From Neurospora tetraspora (Eukaryota > Ascomycota > Sordariomycetes > Sordariales > Sordariaceae): 64,000 nucleotides of DNA. The position numbers were made by a program, and so were the translations under genes. Shown here piece by piece: positions 23,538 through 34,764 of this stretch. Within the stretch, counting starts at the first letter, position 1. Every line of letters begins with the position of its first letter. Below the pieces are notes generated by a model, which had not been told where the DNA came from, ran no database searches, and saw only the letters and a program-made list of their open reading frames with translations. The stretch lies in the NCBI RefSeq assembly GCF_033439725.1, contig NW_026944388.1:3472001-3536000 (forward strand), in the 5' to 3' direction.

Positions 23538-24456
23538 ACCGCTTGTGTCTCTTTTGCTCGGAAATGGACCTTCTGAAAGTTTCAGAACCCACTTATCCCA
23601 GAGGCGTAAGGGCGTGTTTGTTTCCCCTGAAATGTGGCTCTGAATTGTTCAGAGCCGTTTTTTCAGAGTGCTGTTTGGAAACGCTCTGAACATTTCGGTA
23701 CTGAAATCGCTCCAAAATCCCCGTTCTGAAATTTTGAGTCCCACCTGCGATTTCTGGCCAATCATCTTTCATCAAACTCCCAATTTTAGAGTCCAACATT
23801 CAATACCAAAGGAGCTTTAGAACGTTTTTGAACCGAATTCTGAATTTTAGGATGGCCCGTGTAACCTTTCTGAAAACTATTTCAGAAAACTCACTTCAGA
23901 AGGCCATTTCAGAGGAAACAAACACGCCCTAACTTTAACCTTCTGAAAGGTTTAGAAGGTGGATAAGGCCAAAAATCCACTTTCTGAATTGTTCAGACTC
24001 CATTTCAACCATTTGACCAATCAAAGAGCGTGCATCGCTTTCTGAACTTTTCAGCAGCCTTTTGCTTTCTGAAAAGTTCAGAACGCTAGATTTCTACTAT
24101 CGCGATAGCGATTGAAGATTGCGCAATGCTTTATCGATTAACAATAAGATGAAACCTTCTAAAATTATAGAATTTAGAAGATGACCCTAATAAGAACCGA
24201 AGTTCCAAAAAGATTGAAGTGCACTCTGGGAATCTTAGAGTAGAGAGGGAGTGCAGCCGAGAGCATTAACACTCAAAGATGGGCTCGAGTTTCCCAAGAC
24301 CCAAACAGCTTTTGAAAAAGCTGGTTCCAAAAAATGGTCTCCACTTTCTCTGCTTGCTTGGCGTTCAATTCAGAATTGGCCAGTGCACGCCCAGGGAAAT
24401 AGTGGGTTTCTGAACATTTCAGAAGGTCCATTTCCGAGTCAAAGAACACGCCCTAA
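23538..24456. mobile_element. Outer PIF/Harbinger-like miniature element, split by a second copy
   Basis: An inverted repeat pairs 23558-23597 (CTCGGAAATGGACCTTCTGA...) with 24403-24440. The right end is the canonical CACGCCC followed by TAA (24454-24456), giving a GGGCGTG terminus. The left end near 23538 is worn and its terminus is uncertain. The interior is interrupted by a complete related element at 23610-23929. Both are packed with TTCTGAA/TTCAGAA words. No coding sequence. Confidence 0.65.
23607..23932. mobile_element. 320-bp PIF/Harbinger-like miniature element, nested
   Basis: Element 23610-23929 with terminal inverted repeats beginning GGGCGTGTTTGTTTCC at both ends and matching for about 25 bp with one mismatch. 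It is flanked by TAA target duplications (23607-23609 and 23930-23932). A 3-bp TWA duplication and GGGCGTGTTTG-type ends are typical of PIF/Harbinger-derived MITEs. It has no ORF and is not RIP-mutated. The well-kept ends suggest a younger insertion than the outer element. Confidence 0.82.
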
Positions 24457-25033
24457 TCTTAAAAAGACGAATGAGGACGGAATGTGGGCGAAGAGATGGA
24501 TACCGGTACCTCCCAAACAAATGGCGGGTGTGGTATGAAACTAACGGGTATGCAAGAAACGGAGTGGCGATCACCAGATAGTGCGCAGCCTCGGGTTCGA
24601 CACATAACAGCTCTATAACAGAAATACCTACATCTGGTAGTTGAAGTAGTTACAACATGGCTTGTTCGACGAACAGTCGTTGACTTTTCTAGGGTTCTGG
24701 CATGTACCACACAAGAATGAACATAAGGAAGGGTATATTGCAGGTTTAATCAGAAGTTTAGCATACTAAAGGCCCACGAAGCCGACAAGGTGAGTAGCTT
24801 TCATATGTCCAAACCGGCTACAGTAAGGCCTTGGGTCGTCATTGGCCAGACTGCGACCTGCGCGGAAACCAAGAACTGAATTAGACGAGACAACTGGCTG
24901 TATCTTATACGAGACTAAGGGCCAGGCGCTCCTGTGTATTTCGGTAGGAGGGAACGTCGCGAGGGATGGTATATATCATGCGGCTGGCTGGAGGCGAAGA
25001 CAGCCGCGGTGGTTGGTCTCTGACGGTTGACCT
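24457..25033. other. Intergenic, 3' flank of YKT6
   Basis: No gene recognised. Short open frames on both strands lack domains. A tRNA-like GGTTCGA word at about 24594 is not followed by a B-box end or foldable arms. Confidence 0.4.
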
Positions 25034-25803
25034 TTACATAACCAGACAGCACGAGTTTTGCTTCTTCGCACTCTGGTAGAACATCTTGCTCTGCGCACTC
25101 AAGTCGGAACTCTTGGCAACCAGGTCGTCGAGCTTCTCGCCTCGTTGCAGAACCTAAAACTAAGTTAGCATGCTATAGAGCACTGCTACCCTCCGTGGAT
25201 GGACATACGCTATCAATAGCCTTGTGTAGGACAATCTTGGTCTCGTCGAGCTCCTGCTGGATCTTTGCGATGCTGCTCGCGTTGTTGGCATCCTGGTAGT
25301 CGCGGAGGTACTGCTCGATGGCCGGGAAAGGGATGTCGCCGTCGTTCCTGGCGGCGTTTATCGTGGCGATCGGCTTCTCCGAGAGGAACTGGTCCATGAG
25401 CTTGGAAAGGACACTGTGGGCGGCGATAGGAGGGTAGTCCTTGGTGATGACGACACCGCAGACACCCTCGGAGCGGGCATAGGCGTGGATAATGTAATCT
25501 GTTCGGACACCACCTTGTCAGCTAGGCACATGAATGCGAGCAGAGAGTTAACCATAGACGCACCTTGCTCCTCAACACTTTGCCTCTGGCCAGGCTTCGT
25601 CCTCTCTGCGACAGTCCTGCTGATCATGGTCATGAAGTTCTTGTATTGGTCTCGTGTGAATCTGGAAAAGTCGCTAAGCTCGTGGGCACCGCAGAGCTGC
25701 ACCGCAGGCTGCTCGGTGTTTTTGTAGATCTTGTTCCCGGTCAGCAGGTGCCTTCTTCCCCCCAAAGACAGCCGTATCTTACACCAATGTAGTAGAGCTT
25801 CAT
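25034..25803 (-). CDS. ykt6: YKT6 R-SNARE (longin-type, lipid-anchored)
   Basis: Four exons, 25803-25783, 25729-25564, 25498-25209 and 25153-25034, separated by introns of 53, 65 and 55 bp, encode 198 residues, the usual YKT6 length. The 7-residue first exon MKLYYIG is typical of the family. The N-terminal longin domain includes [18 protein letters not shown] and the [20 protein letters not shown] signature. The SNARE motif ([21 protein letters not shown] then QRGEKLDDL) follows, with Arg as the central-layer residue. The C-terminus SCCLVM is a CaaX farnesylation box with an adjacent palmitoylatable Cys, anchoring the protein to Golgi, endosomal, vacuolar and autophagosomal membranes. It is a fusion factor in ER-Golgi, endosome and autophagosome traffic. 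Transcribed alone. Confidence in the exon joins is high because every joint restores conserved sequence. Confidence 0.95.
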
Positions 25804-28004
25804 GGTGGCGGTATTTGAGATGTCCCCGAGGTTTTGTTGTGGTCGTGTTTCAAAGCTTTGGCGCAAATCAAACGAGATTCGCAGTTGATGGTTCTTGAAT
25901 GTCCAAGATGATGCTGATGTCTCGCGATGGTTTAGAGAAAGCCGATGTGACGGCGTGGGGAGCAATGAGGTCTGGAATTAGCGAATCGTGGGGTACGTCG
26001 TTGAATTACGTAGGTGGTGGGTTGCGAGTTATGATGGTTCGGTCAAGGAAGCGCGTCGCTGTGTCTGTCGTGGTTCGGGCTCGAAGATTGTCGATGGCGG
26101 CGATGGCGATGCGATGGAGTGTCGTTGGAATCAAGCTGTCGTTCGAGGCTGAATGGCGATGTGTTGAAGCCAACCACAGCCGCCGTCCGCTTCTTGCTGA
26201 GCCGGGCCATGGCTGAAGCACAGTCAGGCGGGCGTCGGCCAAACACCGCCCCGCTAGTACATGTTAGTGCCTACAGGCCTGTAAATGGCCGCGACCCAAC
26301 GATAGGAAGACCTTGTCCTAACTTGTTGCATCTCCGTGGTCCTTTCTTTGCTTTGTTCAACCAGGATGATTGATACGTGCAATGACAAGGACGACCGCTC
26401 AGAACCTAACAATCGCGCTTGTCAAGAATATTCTCCTGGACCTTTGAACAACAGTTTCCAAGGGGACAAACTGATGATGCGGAAGGTAATCAAACACAAC
26501 AAAGCCGGCTCATGCTTATAACGAGGTTTCCTGAAGCGATAAAGGGTCTTCTACCGTGTTCACCCGCAAAGCGAATATGTTCGAGACATGTACTTTGTTC
26601 CGAGTCTGGAAGGGATCGCGGACCTCTCAATGTCACGCCTATGAGGTATATGATTTTCATGATCTCTTATCGTATCTCAGCCTTTCGGGTACGTATCATT
26701 CATGGTCGCACAGATGTTACTACATACGACCATCGAACCGCGTTACCTACGAGTCTGTACATCACCAATAATGAAACTCTGGACATGTATCGAGATGCCA
26801 GACTGGTGATGCTGAGACTCTTCCTACCAAAGTTTGACCTTGACGGATAGTGTATGTAATGCCGAGGAGATGGCTCAAAGAGGAAGGGGATTCGTGAGGT
26901 GATGAGCGTTCCTCCTTCCACACCAGAGTTAACGCCCGATGGTGCTCCACCGCTCTTTGCACCGATTAGGACAAGCGGTGGCTCTTTGCCATTCCCGTCG
27001 TTTCCCCAGCGATCTCACTCTGCCGTCGCGGTGCCGTTCGCTTGTGAGAAGAGCAACGGGATGCTGGGGACGTTGGGACGGCGACGAAGCGCAGTGGACA
27101 CTGGACTCTTTTCCGCAGTGGGCTCGCAGTGCAGTGGCTCGAGGGTGGGTGGGTGGATACGCTGCTGCAGACCAGGGCCGAGCCAATCCCATTGGCTGTA
27201 AAGGCAAGTCCAGGGTGCAACGTTCTTGCCGGGTACGAAACCTGGACAGGAACCATCGTTCGCTCTTGCGACCTCGTCCCCCTGGTCAGCTTCTCGAGCC
27301 TTGTCCACACTGGTGAGCGCTCCCTGCCAGATCCCCATCGATGCGGTCTGCCGTCGGCCAGACTTGCGGACTTAGGCTTTGACAAGCAATTTGAGGTATC
27401 CACCTGTTGGGTATTGGAAATCGATAATAGTCATGGTGCATCCGTGTTCTATATTCCTGCAGAGTATCTGTCTTCTTCACCCTCAAGGAGAGATATCTAC
27501 CTGGGTATCTGTCCCGTACATAGCTGGCGGTACTTCTGCGACCCATCATCCGTCCGTCTTACAAACGAGCGCAACTCCGTTCGGCTCTTATACCTACCTA
27601 CCTCTATCCGCTCCCTGCCAACTCTACTTCTTTGCCTCTCACCCTCTCATTACCTAAACCTGACCTTTTTGCCCATGTGCAAGCAGCACACATAACTCGG
27701 AGTTTGGACACACACGGACCCCTCAAGTCTATATCATTGACGCATCAACTAAACGAGGTTGAACGGATGCTTGCCGACTGATTTCCGACCGCTATCACTA
27801 CCAAAGTTACCTCAACCTCACCCTTCCTTCAACATCGCCCATCCTTTATATACCTTAAAGCAATAAGCTTCTCCACATCAACCTTTAATCGCTCTTGAGA
27901 CGTCTTCAACTTCGTCTCTTGCGACTTCCCATTCTGTCTACTACGACAATTCAACAAGCCGCACGTGCCAACCATCCATCCCCGCGCTCCCGACCGCCAC
28001 AGAA
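25804..28004. promoter_or_regulatory. Divergent intergenic region between YKT6 and the FYVE gene
   Basis: 2.2 kb that should carry both promoters and leaders. Open frames of 140-190 codons at 26419-26850, 26966-27403 (minus) and 27129-27695 overlap each other and show no domain. The CT-rich, A-poor stretch at about 27590-27960 looks like a fungal 5' leader. Nothing else seen. Confidence 0.4.
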
Positions 28005-29036
28005 ATGGCTACCGAATTCGTGATGCCTCGGTTCCCCAACAACCAGCAACAACCTCATTTCCAGCAAACATATCGTGGGTTTCACAATAACCCGAGTATG
28101 AATCGCCAACAGCCGCCGCCTCAGCAAGTGAGCACGGGTGCTCCTTATCAGCCATCGGCCCAGTACAACGGCAACGGCAACGGCAACAGCCAACAAATTT
28201 CACCTCTCAGTACGTCTGGGAATGTTTCGCCAACCTCCCCAAAGACCCTCACTCGTCAAATCCGTCCGCTGTATATGCCGGCTGCCCTCAGGCCGAACCA
28301 GTACGCATCCAAGCCGCCGACATCGAGGCCCAGCTCCAAAGACGAGGAGATCGAGGAGGAGCGCAAGTTGAAACCAAACACCAGCTACATCGGACGGGGT
28401 GCTTTGGGGCGGTTGAGCAGGAGAAACACCGGAGATAGCGGCATGGGCATGTGCATCGACCCCAACGTGAATCTGGATCATTATCCCCAGCCGACTGGGG
28501 TGCCGACGCGGAAGCACTGGAAGGTACGTTTCCCCCATTTTCCCTGTCATGTCTCACTTCGGTGTGGCCTTTGTGTGTTTTGAAGTGACACAAGATGCAT
28601 GGACTGACACAATTTTCCTCTACAGCCCGACGCAGAGTCTACGGTATGCGATGATGCCAGGTGCAAGAAGAACTTCAACTACTTCACCCGCCGCCACCAC
28701 TGTCGCAGATGCGGAAACATCTTCTGCGACGTCCACAGCGCATTCGAGATCCCCTTGGACCAAGATGCGAACTACAACCCCCGGGGAACTCCGAGCCGCG
28801 CTTGCCAGCATTGCTATTCCCAATTTAAGGAGTGGCGAAGCCGGGCCAACAGCCAGTCGTCGACCAGCGGTTCGTCTATCTCGGATGGCAAGACGACCAG
28901 CTCTGAGCCGGGCAGCCCGGTTCTTGCTTCTCCCATAATCCCCACGGGGATCAAGATGGGATTCAACCTGGGATTACCGAGCATGCCCGAGGTGGCCCAC
29001 AGCGTTCCTAGGGACTGGAACTGGAGCACATTCTGA
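28005..29036 (+). CDS. FYVE-type zinc finger protein
   Basis: Two exons, 28005-28523 and 28626-29036 (donor GTACGT, acceptor CTACAG), give 309 residues. The first 173 are low complexity, rich in Gln, Asn, Pro and Ser. The FYVE finger begins at exon 2: C181-X4-C186, then the basic RRHHCRRCG core (R195-G203) that binds phosphatidylinositol 3-phosphate, C207 and H210 (FCDVH), then ACQHC. The second-to-last ligand pair is C-X2-H rather than C-X2-C, and the first pair has four spacer residues. Expected role: endosome or vacuole membrane recruitment by PI3P. The tail is Ser-rich and ends VPRDWNWSTF. Which yeast FYVE protein it corresponds to is not clear. Confidence 0.88.
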
Positions 29037-29357
29037 AGGCATGATCGGCCTTTGTTAAAGTCTTTGTCTACAGAGAGAGGGACCTCTTTCTTGCACTCTG
29101 CGATCCAGCTGGATTGCTAGCTTTCGGATCGATCGCGCAGAGTATGTGTGCATTTACTACTCGGGTCGAATCGCACCGGAGACGCGGAGTTGAGTGGATC
29201 CTCCCATCCGGCAACGGCGACGACAACGACCAATATTTTTTACGACCGACATGGCCCGAGATTGAACGAAAGGCATATACGTTCAATGCGTCACGCACCT
29301 AATATGGCACAATGAGGTGGAGTTAATGGGTTGCATTGCTTCGGATGAACATTTTAG

Positions 29358-29963
29358 ATGGTTCGTTTTGATCTACACAGCATAGAATCCCCCAGCACTT
29401 GCGGGATTGAGCGTCTGCTTTTCGGCTTGCTTCAGTTTATCACGACCTCTTGGCTTTGGACCTCGCAAAGTCGGAAAAGAGCAGCTTGCGTATTACAACA
29501 AACATACCCTCCGCATCAGACGGGGACTGGCCCTCTGGCGGGATGGGCACTGGCGAGGTTGACTCCTTTTGCTTGCGTTTACCCTTTGGGCCTACACACA
29601 ACAAATTGCCCAGGGTTTGCTTGCGCGGCATTCCGATTTCGGTGGGCTTCTCGTCGAGCGGAGGAGCACACGACTCGCGCTTTGCAGCTTCAGACCCGCA
29701 TCGTTGAGGCTGCTCGCTTCGACCCTCCACGCCGGGCTAGGGAGGTTCCACGTCGTCCCGCTCAAGACTCCACTTTCTTCACCTTCGACGCGGTCAACCC
29801 CTACCAATCCTACCAAGTGGAGTTCCGCCGATCTGGCTTTGGTGATGAACAGTTCGATCTGGTCATGGGATCAGAGCAAGCACTTGAGCGAGGGACCAAT
29901 ATTCCCTCTCCCGCATCATCATCATACGATGATAACGACAGCTACGTTCATGGCAAATGATCT
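29358..29963 (+). CDS. Uncertain small ORF, no known domain
   Basis: A 200-codon open frame whose last third (from about 29690) has coding-like codon use, with a run of TTC, ACC, GAC, GTC, AAC, CCC and TAC codons (FFTFDAVNPYQSYQ), and an acidic Ser-rich end. A splice acceptor (TTTGCAG) near 29690 could make that third a second exon. However, a 96-codon frame on the minus strand (29730-29440, a basic peptide ending SDFARSKAKRS) and another plus frame (29450-29707) overlap it and look equally protein-like. At most one or two of these are real. No family recognised. Confidence 0.2.
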
Positions 29964-32249
29964 TTGCTGCTTGCTGCTCTGTGTTTGCTTGCTGGAGTGT
30001 CCTTGATGGAGTTTGAGAGTTGTTGTTGAAGTTTGCTGTTGTTTTGTTCTTTGCTGTTTCTGTTTGAGAAGGGGGGGCCAGCCGCCAGCTAGCTCAACCC
30101 ACCGGTTTGCAAATTTGCATAATTGGCGTTGCCCGACGGAATGTTTACTGTTTTCGTTTAAGCATGTCCGAAGAAGGGGAGGACCCTTTTTTCGGCCTTC
30201 GCGATGTTGCTGTTTTTTGTTGTCGTTGTTGAGATCTGCATCATGTTTGCGTTTGTTTCAGCTTTTACACTTTTTTCCTTCTCTGGTTCAAAGAGACATT
30301 GCTACGGGACAGTTTACAGGCGTTTTTTTTTTTTTTAGAAGATGTACATTTACAACAACAACATGAGACAAATGAGAAAGAAGATGGAGAACCGGAGGCT
30401 ATCGGTTCATATTCAGAACTTCAGATCGGCGTTTCGCTCCCTCCCTTTGTGTGTCGATATTCATGTCTGAGTGATGTAGAAGGAGGATATACCAGTCAGC
30501 GTGTTAGACGGAGAAGTTTGAAAGAACCCAAGCGGGTTCCAGGTACTCGTTCGAAGAGAATTGTATTCAGATCAGTTACAATCAGCTCTCTCTCCTGTAG
30601 TCCTGTTGCTGTTGTACACTCCAGTAAGCCAGTAGTCACCCTGATCTTCCTTTCCTGAGATGTCTAGGACATCATCATTGAGGGTTGAGCATACCGGCAA
30701 GTACCATTGTCTAGTCCGTTCCTTACGAGTAGTCCTAAGTAGTATCATGCTAGGCATGATCGTCCTTAGAGTCTTAGACGAGTGTCTAATATCAAGAAAG
30801 CTCTCCCACAAGTCACAACGGTTGTCAACCTGACACTCCCACTCTTAACTCTTCTCCATTGGCATCCTTGTCTCGCCACTCACGGCCAAGTTAATGCAAG
30901 ACGGGCGGAGTGCCTAGAGGTACATATGTGCGTGACTGAGTGGCGTTGGCGTGCGTGCCTGCGTGCCTGACATCCTGCAGCCTGGACTTGGACGGACGGT
31001 GTCCACGCCGCGGGATGACATCGTCGGGCGCCCAGGACTCGGGAAACTCGTTTTTGTTTTTTTTTGGGTTGCTGTAGAAAAGACAGGGTTAAAGATCTGT
31101 CAGATGCTTTTTGTGGCCGTCAGAGAGCATCTAGGTAGGTACGTGGTTCCTGGACACCTTTGACCCTGCAACTTGGAAAACAAGTTTTTCGAGCCTTTGC
31201 TGCAGCATCCAATGCACTTCTAACCAACCCTTCAACCCCTCCAACTGATTCAACTCTCAAAAGTCGGGGGCAAGGGGGCCAATTTTGATCTTACAGCTGA
31301 TTGACCAACCGACTGACTGTAATTCTGTTGTACAGCCTTGCCTTGTCAAGCTTGACCACAGTGGATTTTCCAAGTAACTAGTGGCTACAAGCAGGTACAC
31401 AGGCAGGTCTGCAGTAGTATTCAAGTTATATAGGCAGGTAAGCTAGGTAGTCCTCAGCTTTTGATGAGGAAGGACGGGGAAATCGGACATGTGATTACAG
31501 AACAAGGGGGAGACATACCTAGGTATAGGAAGTGAGAGAAGAGCAAGAAGAGAGGAGCCAGAGAGAGAGAGATAAGAGAGAAGAGGAGGGAGAGAAGAAA
31601 CGAGGAGAGAAGAAAGAAAGAAAGAGATAGAGATTCCAAGGAAGTCAGTTTCACTTCACTTCCCTTCCTCCTCCTGAGACACATTCGAAATCTTAATCCA
31701 AGTGTGTAATCAAACAGCTCCTTCAACTTTTTCGAGACCCTTGAGACATCGCGAATTTCCATCCGAGAGCGAGACGTGCAATACCTACACCCACACGGCA
31801 GTCAGTGCTCGCAAGAACAAGACTGCTGCCGCTCTCCACACAGGTCAATGTCATTAAAAGCCCATTTGTCAGCTTTCCTCTGAACAACAAAAGTCGATCA
31901 GAACGCGAACAACATATCTTGATACTCTGTGTTAATAGCTCATCACCAATGGAATCAAGGAGACAACCGACGGAACGAACAAGACCTAAGGAAATGGTGG
32001 CATTAGTTTCTGTAAGTGAAGTACTACAGAGACGGGAGGTAGGGCTGGGCTTGGAAGATTAGGTAAGTAGTCAAAGACTGCCATGGCAGGTGCGACGGTA
32101 CGGTTGCTTAACCCCCGCCGATAGAAGAAGACCGGAAGCGAAAGGCAGAAGGGAAGGCGCGGAGAGCGGGCAGTTCAGTTGGTCGCATGTTCTTCTTATT
32201 GGGAAAGAACACTGCACCACTGGAGATGCAGTACTTACTGTGGGAAAGA

Positions 32250-32439
32250 TACCGTAAAGACTCGGGGCGTTCGTTTAGGGGTTCCAAGGCCTAACTGACA
32301 GAATCTATGTATTAGGTACCTTAGGGTTTGGGTTTTTAAAGAGATTCGAGCAGTCTGCAATGCTAGAGGTGCCTCAAGTGTACTGATTATGCCTGATTTC
32401 CCTGGAACCTAAAAACGAACGCCCCGAGTCTTTACGGTA
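32250..32439. mobile_element. 190-bp TIR miniature element with TA target duplication
   Basis: Terminal inverted repeats of about 36 bp begin CCGTAAAGACTCGGGGCGTT at each end (32252 inward, 32437 inward). TA flanks both sides (32250-32251, 32438-32439). The arms match perfectly for about 26 bp and then with small indels. The interior has no ORF. TA duplication suggests mobilisation by a Tc1/mariner/pogo-type transposase. The termini differ from the family at 10037 and 19694 except for the shared CCG start. Confidence 0.8.
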
Positions 32440-33373
32440 GTTGGAGGTTCATTGGATTTTCAGGCCACGGTCCATACTGGAGACTTGCTGTGTAGAAATG
32501 ACTTGACCAAAGGAAACACCACAATGTTGAGTGCGTGAGAAACTTGCGAATCAGTCTATAGATCCAGCACTCCGTTGGTTATATTCCTTTGCGTTGTTAT
32601 CATGACATTCAACGTACCCCATCTGTACAGGTGGATAGGTTACTACTATACCGGACGAATGTAAACTGGCAACGTTGACGCTTACACGCCGTTAGCCTTT
32701 GACCATATTGGAAGAATGTCCGTAGCTACCATAACGTATGAGAGGTTATAAGTATGACAAGGCATTATGAACAGGATTGCACTCGGTGGGAAAGAGCTTC
32801 ACAAGATTTAGAAGTTTGAAGATGGACCATGAATAGTTCTATTCTATGAAGTACCAAAATATGCTGATGAAATAATGATATGCCCCAATAACCCAAGCAA
32901 AATACCCGTCCCATGCTAGTTCCTGTCCCCTTTTCTCTTTCCTTATGCTAATAAAACCGAATCCACGTTAATCATTCCTCGTCTAAGAAAACCACAAAAT
33001 TTCTTGTTTCCTATCTTTGAACAACCTCGAACGGCCGATTGGCACCGCTCTTGGCTTGAGATAATCTGCAACCGCCTTTAGAAATACGGGTGTTCACCCA
33101 CAGACCAATGAGGTGTGGGCGCGGCGCAGAGAATCGGGTATCTCTGTATGTCAGGGTATTTTTGTTTGCTTCACCTCCTTTGTTGGCTCAAAGCAGAGAC
33201 CAGGCAGCGAGGGAAGGAAGATACCAAATGAGAGCTGACATCATCTGGCCTTTTGAGGCTATCGCCAGGTCTGGATCACGACCGGACTTGCGGCGCGTCA
33301 TAACCCCCATTCATACTGGAGGTTATAGGGCTGACTACAAATCGATTGGTGGTCAACTGTGGTCAGAGACCGT

Positions 33374-34764
33374 TTAAGCGCGCTGGCGGAGGGTGCGCTT
33401 GGAGCCAGAGCGGGTGGTGCGAGCCTCGGAGGCGTCCTCCTTGGTCTCGCCATAAACCTCACTCTCCATCTTCTTGGCAGCCTCCCAGCCGGCCTTCTCA
33501 GCCATGGCGACGTTGTCGACGGGCTTAGCGTTCTTGGCCTTCTCAGCAGCATTGCTGCGGCGGGTGTAGCTCTCGATGAAGAAAGAGACGAAGAGGTAGG
33601 TGAGAGGGGCGAGGTAGAAGACGTTGAGCCAGATGGCGAAGGTCGAGTTGTTGTTGGTGACGCAGGGGACAACGCGCTGGCCATAGGTGGCATCGGCGGC
33701 GTCGATGCGAGTAGCGTTGCCGAAGACAAGGACCTTCTGGCTATCGACAACGGTGCTGGCGGCCTCGGCAGCGGAAGCAGTCTTCTCGGGGTTGGCGACA
33801 ACAACGGGGATGGTGTAGGAGACGAAGGAGTGGACGATGGCGTAGGAGGCACCGAGAATGAACTGGGTGATCTGCATGGTGGTGAGGGTACGCTTGATGG
33901 GGGTAGGTACGCGGACGTTGAAGGCAGTAACGGTGTAGTAAGTGTACTAAGTAGGAAACTATTAGCTTTTGTTCATGCTTAGAAAGCGAGTATTGGCTTT
34001 GAACTTACCATCAGAGCGTGGATGAAAGAGTTGACGAAGCAGAAGACCCAGATAGGAGTGGACATGTAGCGCATACCAGCCCACATGCAGAGCATAGCAC
34101 CGGCGTGGTGGTAGGTCTGGAGAGTGGAGCTAAACTTGCCCTTGGCGAGGATAATGAGGGTATCGAGGACCTCGTAGAACTTGGAGAGGTAGAAGATCCA
34201 GCCGTAGAAGGCAAGACCCTCGTTCCAGAGACGGCCAGAGTCGAAGCGGCTGGGGTTGCCATCGGCACCGAGGGTGACGTGGGGAGAGTAGGTCTGGAAA
34301 GCACCGGCCTCATCGTTGTAGAAGACAGAGTTGCTGAGACCAGCGCGACCGTTGACGCGGCAGACGGAGTCGACGAAACCAGCGAGGCCCTCAGGACCGA
34401 AGGGGCTCACGAAGGAGCGGCGGACGGCACCGAGCATGCCAATGAAGGTCCAGGCCGAGTAGACGGCGAGGAAGACATTGTGGGCAATGACGAACCAGTG
34501 GAAAGGCCTGGTCTTGCTGATGGCCCAGGGCTTCTTGCCGGTGGACTTGTTGTACATGTTGAGGAGCTTGGCGGTCACGGCGTAGACGGTAGCGATGGTG
34601 AGAGGGACCTTGGGGTCCAACCAGGCGTAGTAGACATCATCGGGGATGTTGAAGACGGTCGCGGAGTTGGGGCCGACCGGGGGAGGGGGGACGAAGCCCG
34701 GGTTGGTGGCGGGCGGGAACTTGAAGAGGGATGCCTGGGGCAGGGAGAAGGAGATGGACGCCAT
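33374..34764 (-). CDS. ELO-family very-long-chain fatty acid elongase (3-ketoacyl-CoA synthase)
   Basis: Exons 34764-34009 and 33946-33374 flank a 62-bp intron (donor GTAAGT, acceptor CTTAG) and encode 442 residues. ELO enzymes condense malonyl-CoA with fatty acyl-CoA in the ER membrane. Seen: multiple hydrophobic segments (WFVIAHNVFLAVYSAWTFIG; YGWIFYLSKFYEVLDTLIIL), the KFYEVLDT box, the QTYHHAGAMLCMW histidine box near residues 216-220 (Gln where many members have the first His of HxxHH), and NSFIHALMYTYY spanning the splice joint. The protein is longer than yeast Elo1-3 because of an insert before the His box and a basic hydrophilic tail (RSGSKRTLRQRA), likely cytosolic and possibly an ER retention signal. 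Substrate chain length cannot be told. PHS1, the third enzyme of the cycle, lies 26 kb away. Confidence 0.92.

Larger units (their letters stand above)
29037..33373. other. Gene-poor 4.3-kb interval
   Basis: Holds the 3' flanks of the FYVE gene and elongase gene, a cluster of overlapping open frames at 29440-29963 (separate entry), a poly(T) run near 30325-30338, a purine-rich stretch at about 31540-31640, and a TIR element at 32250-32439. Other open frames are short and domain-free. The interval is not AT-rich enough for RIP. Confidence 0.45.

Noticed and set aside
23560-24432. Heat-shock element array
   Set aside because: The TTC and GAA triplets are separated by one base rather than the two that heat-shock factor sites need, and the motifs are tied to the transposon copies.
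26725-26745. Possible dispersed 5S rRNA gene start (ACATACGACCAT)
   Set aside because: Only the first 12 bases fit the Neurospora 5S start; the following bases do not continue the gene, so it is a chance match.
26419-27695. Several 90-190-codon open frames between YKT6 and the FYVE gene
   Set aside because: They overlap on both strands, have no recognisable domain and sit where two promoters are expected.
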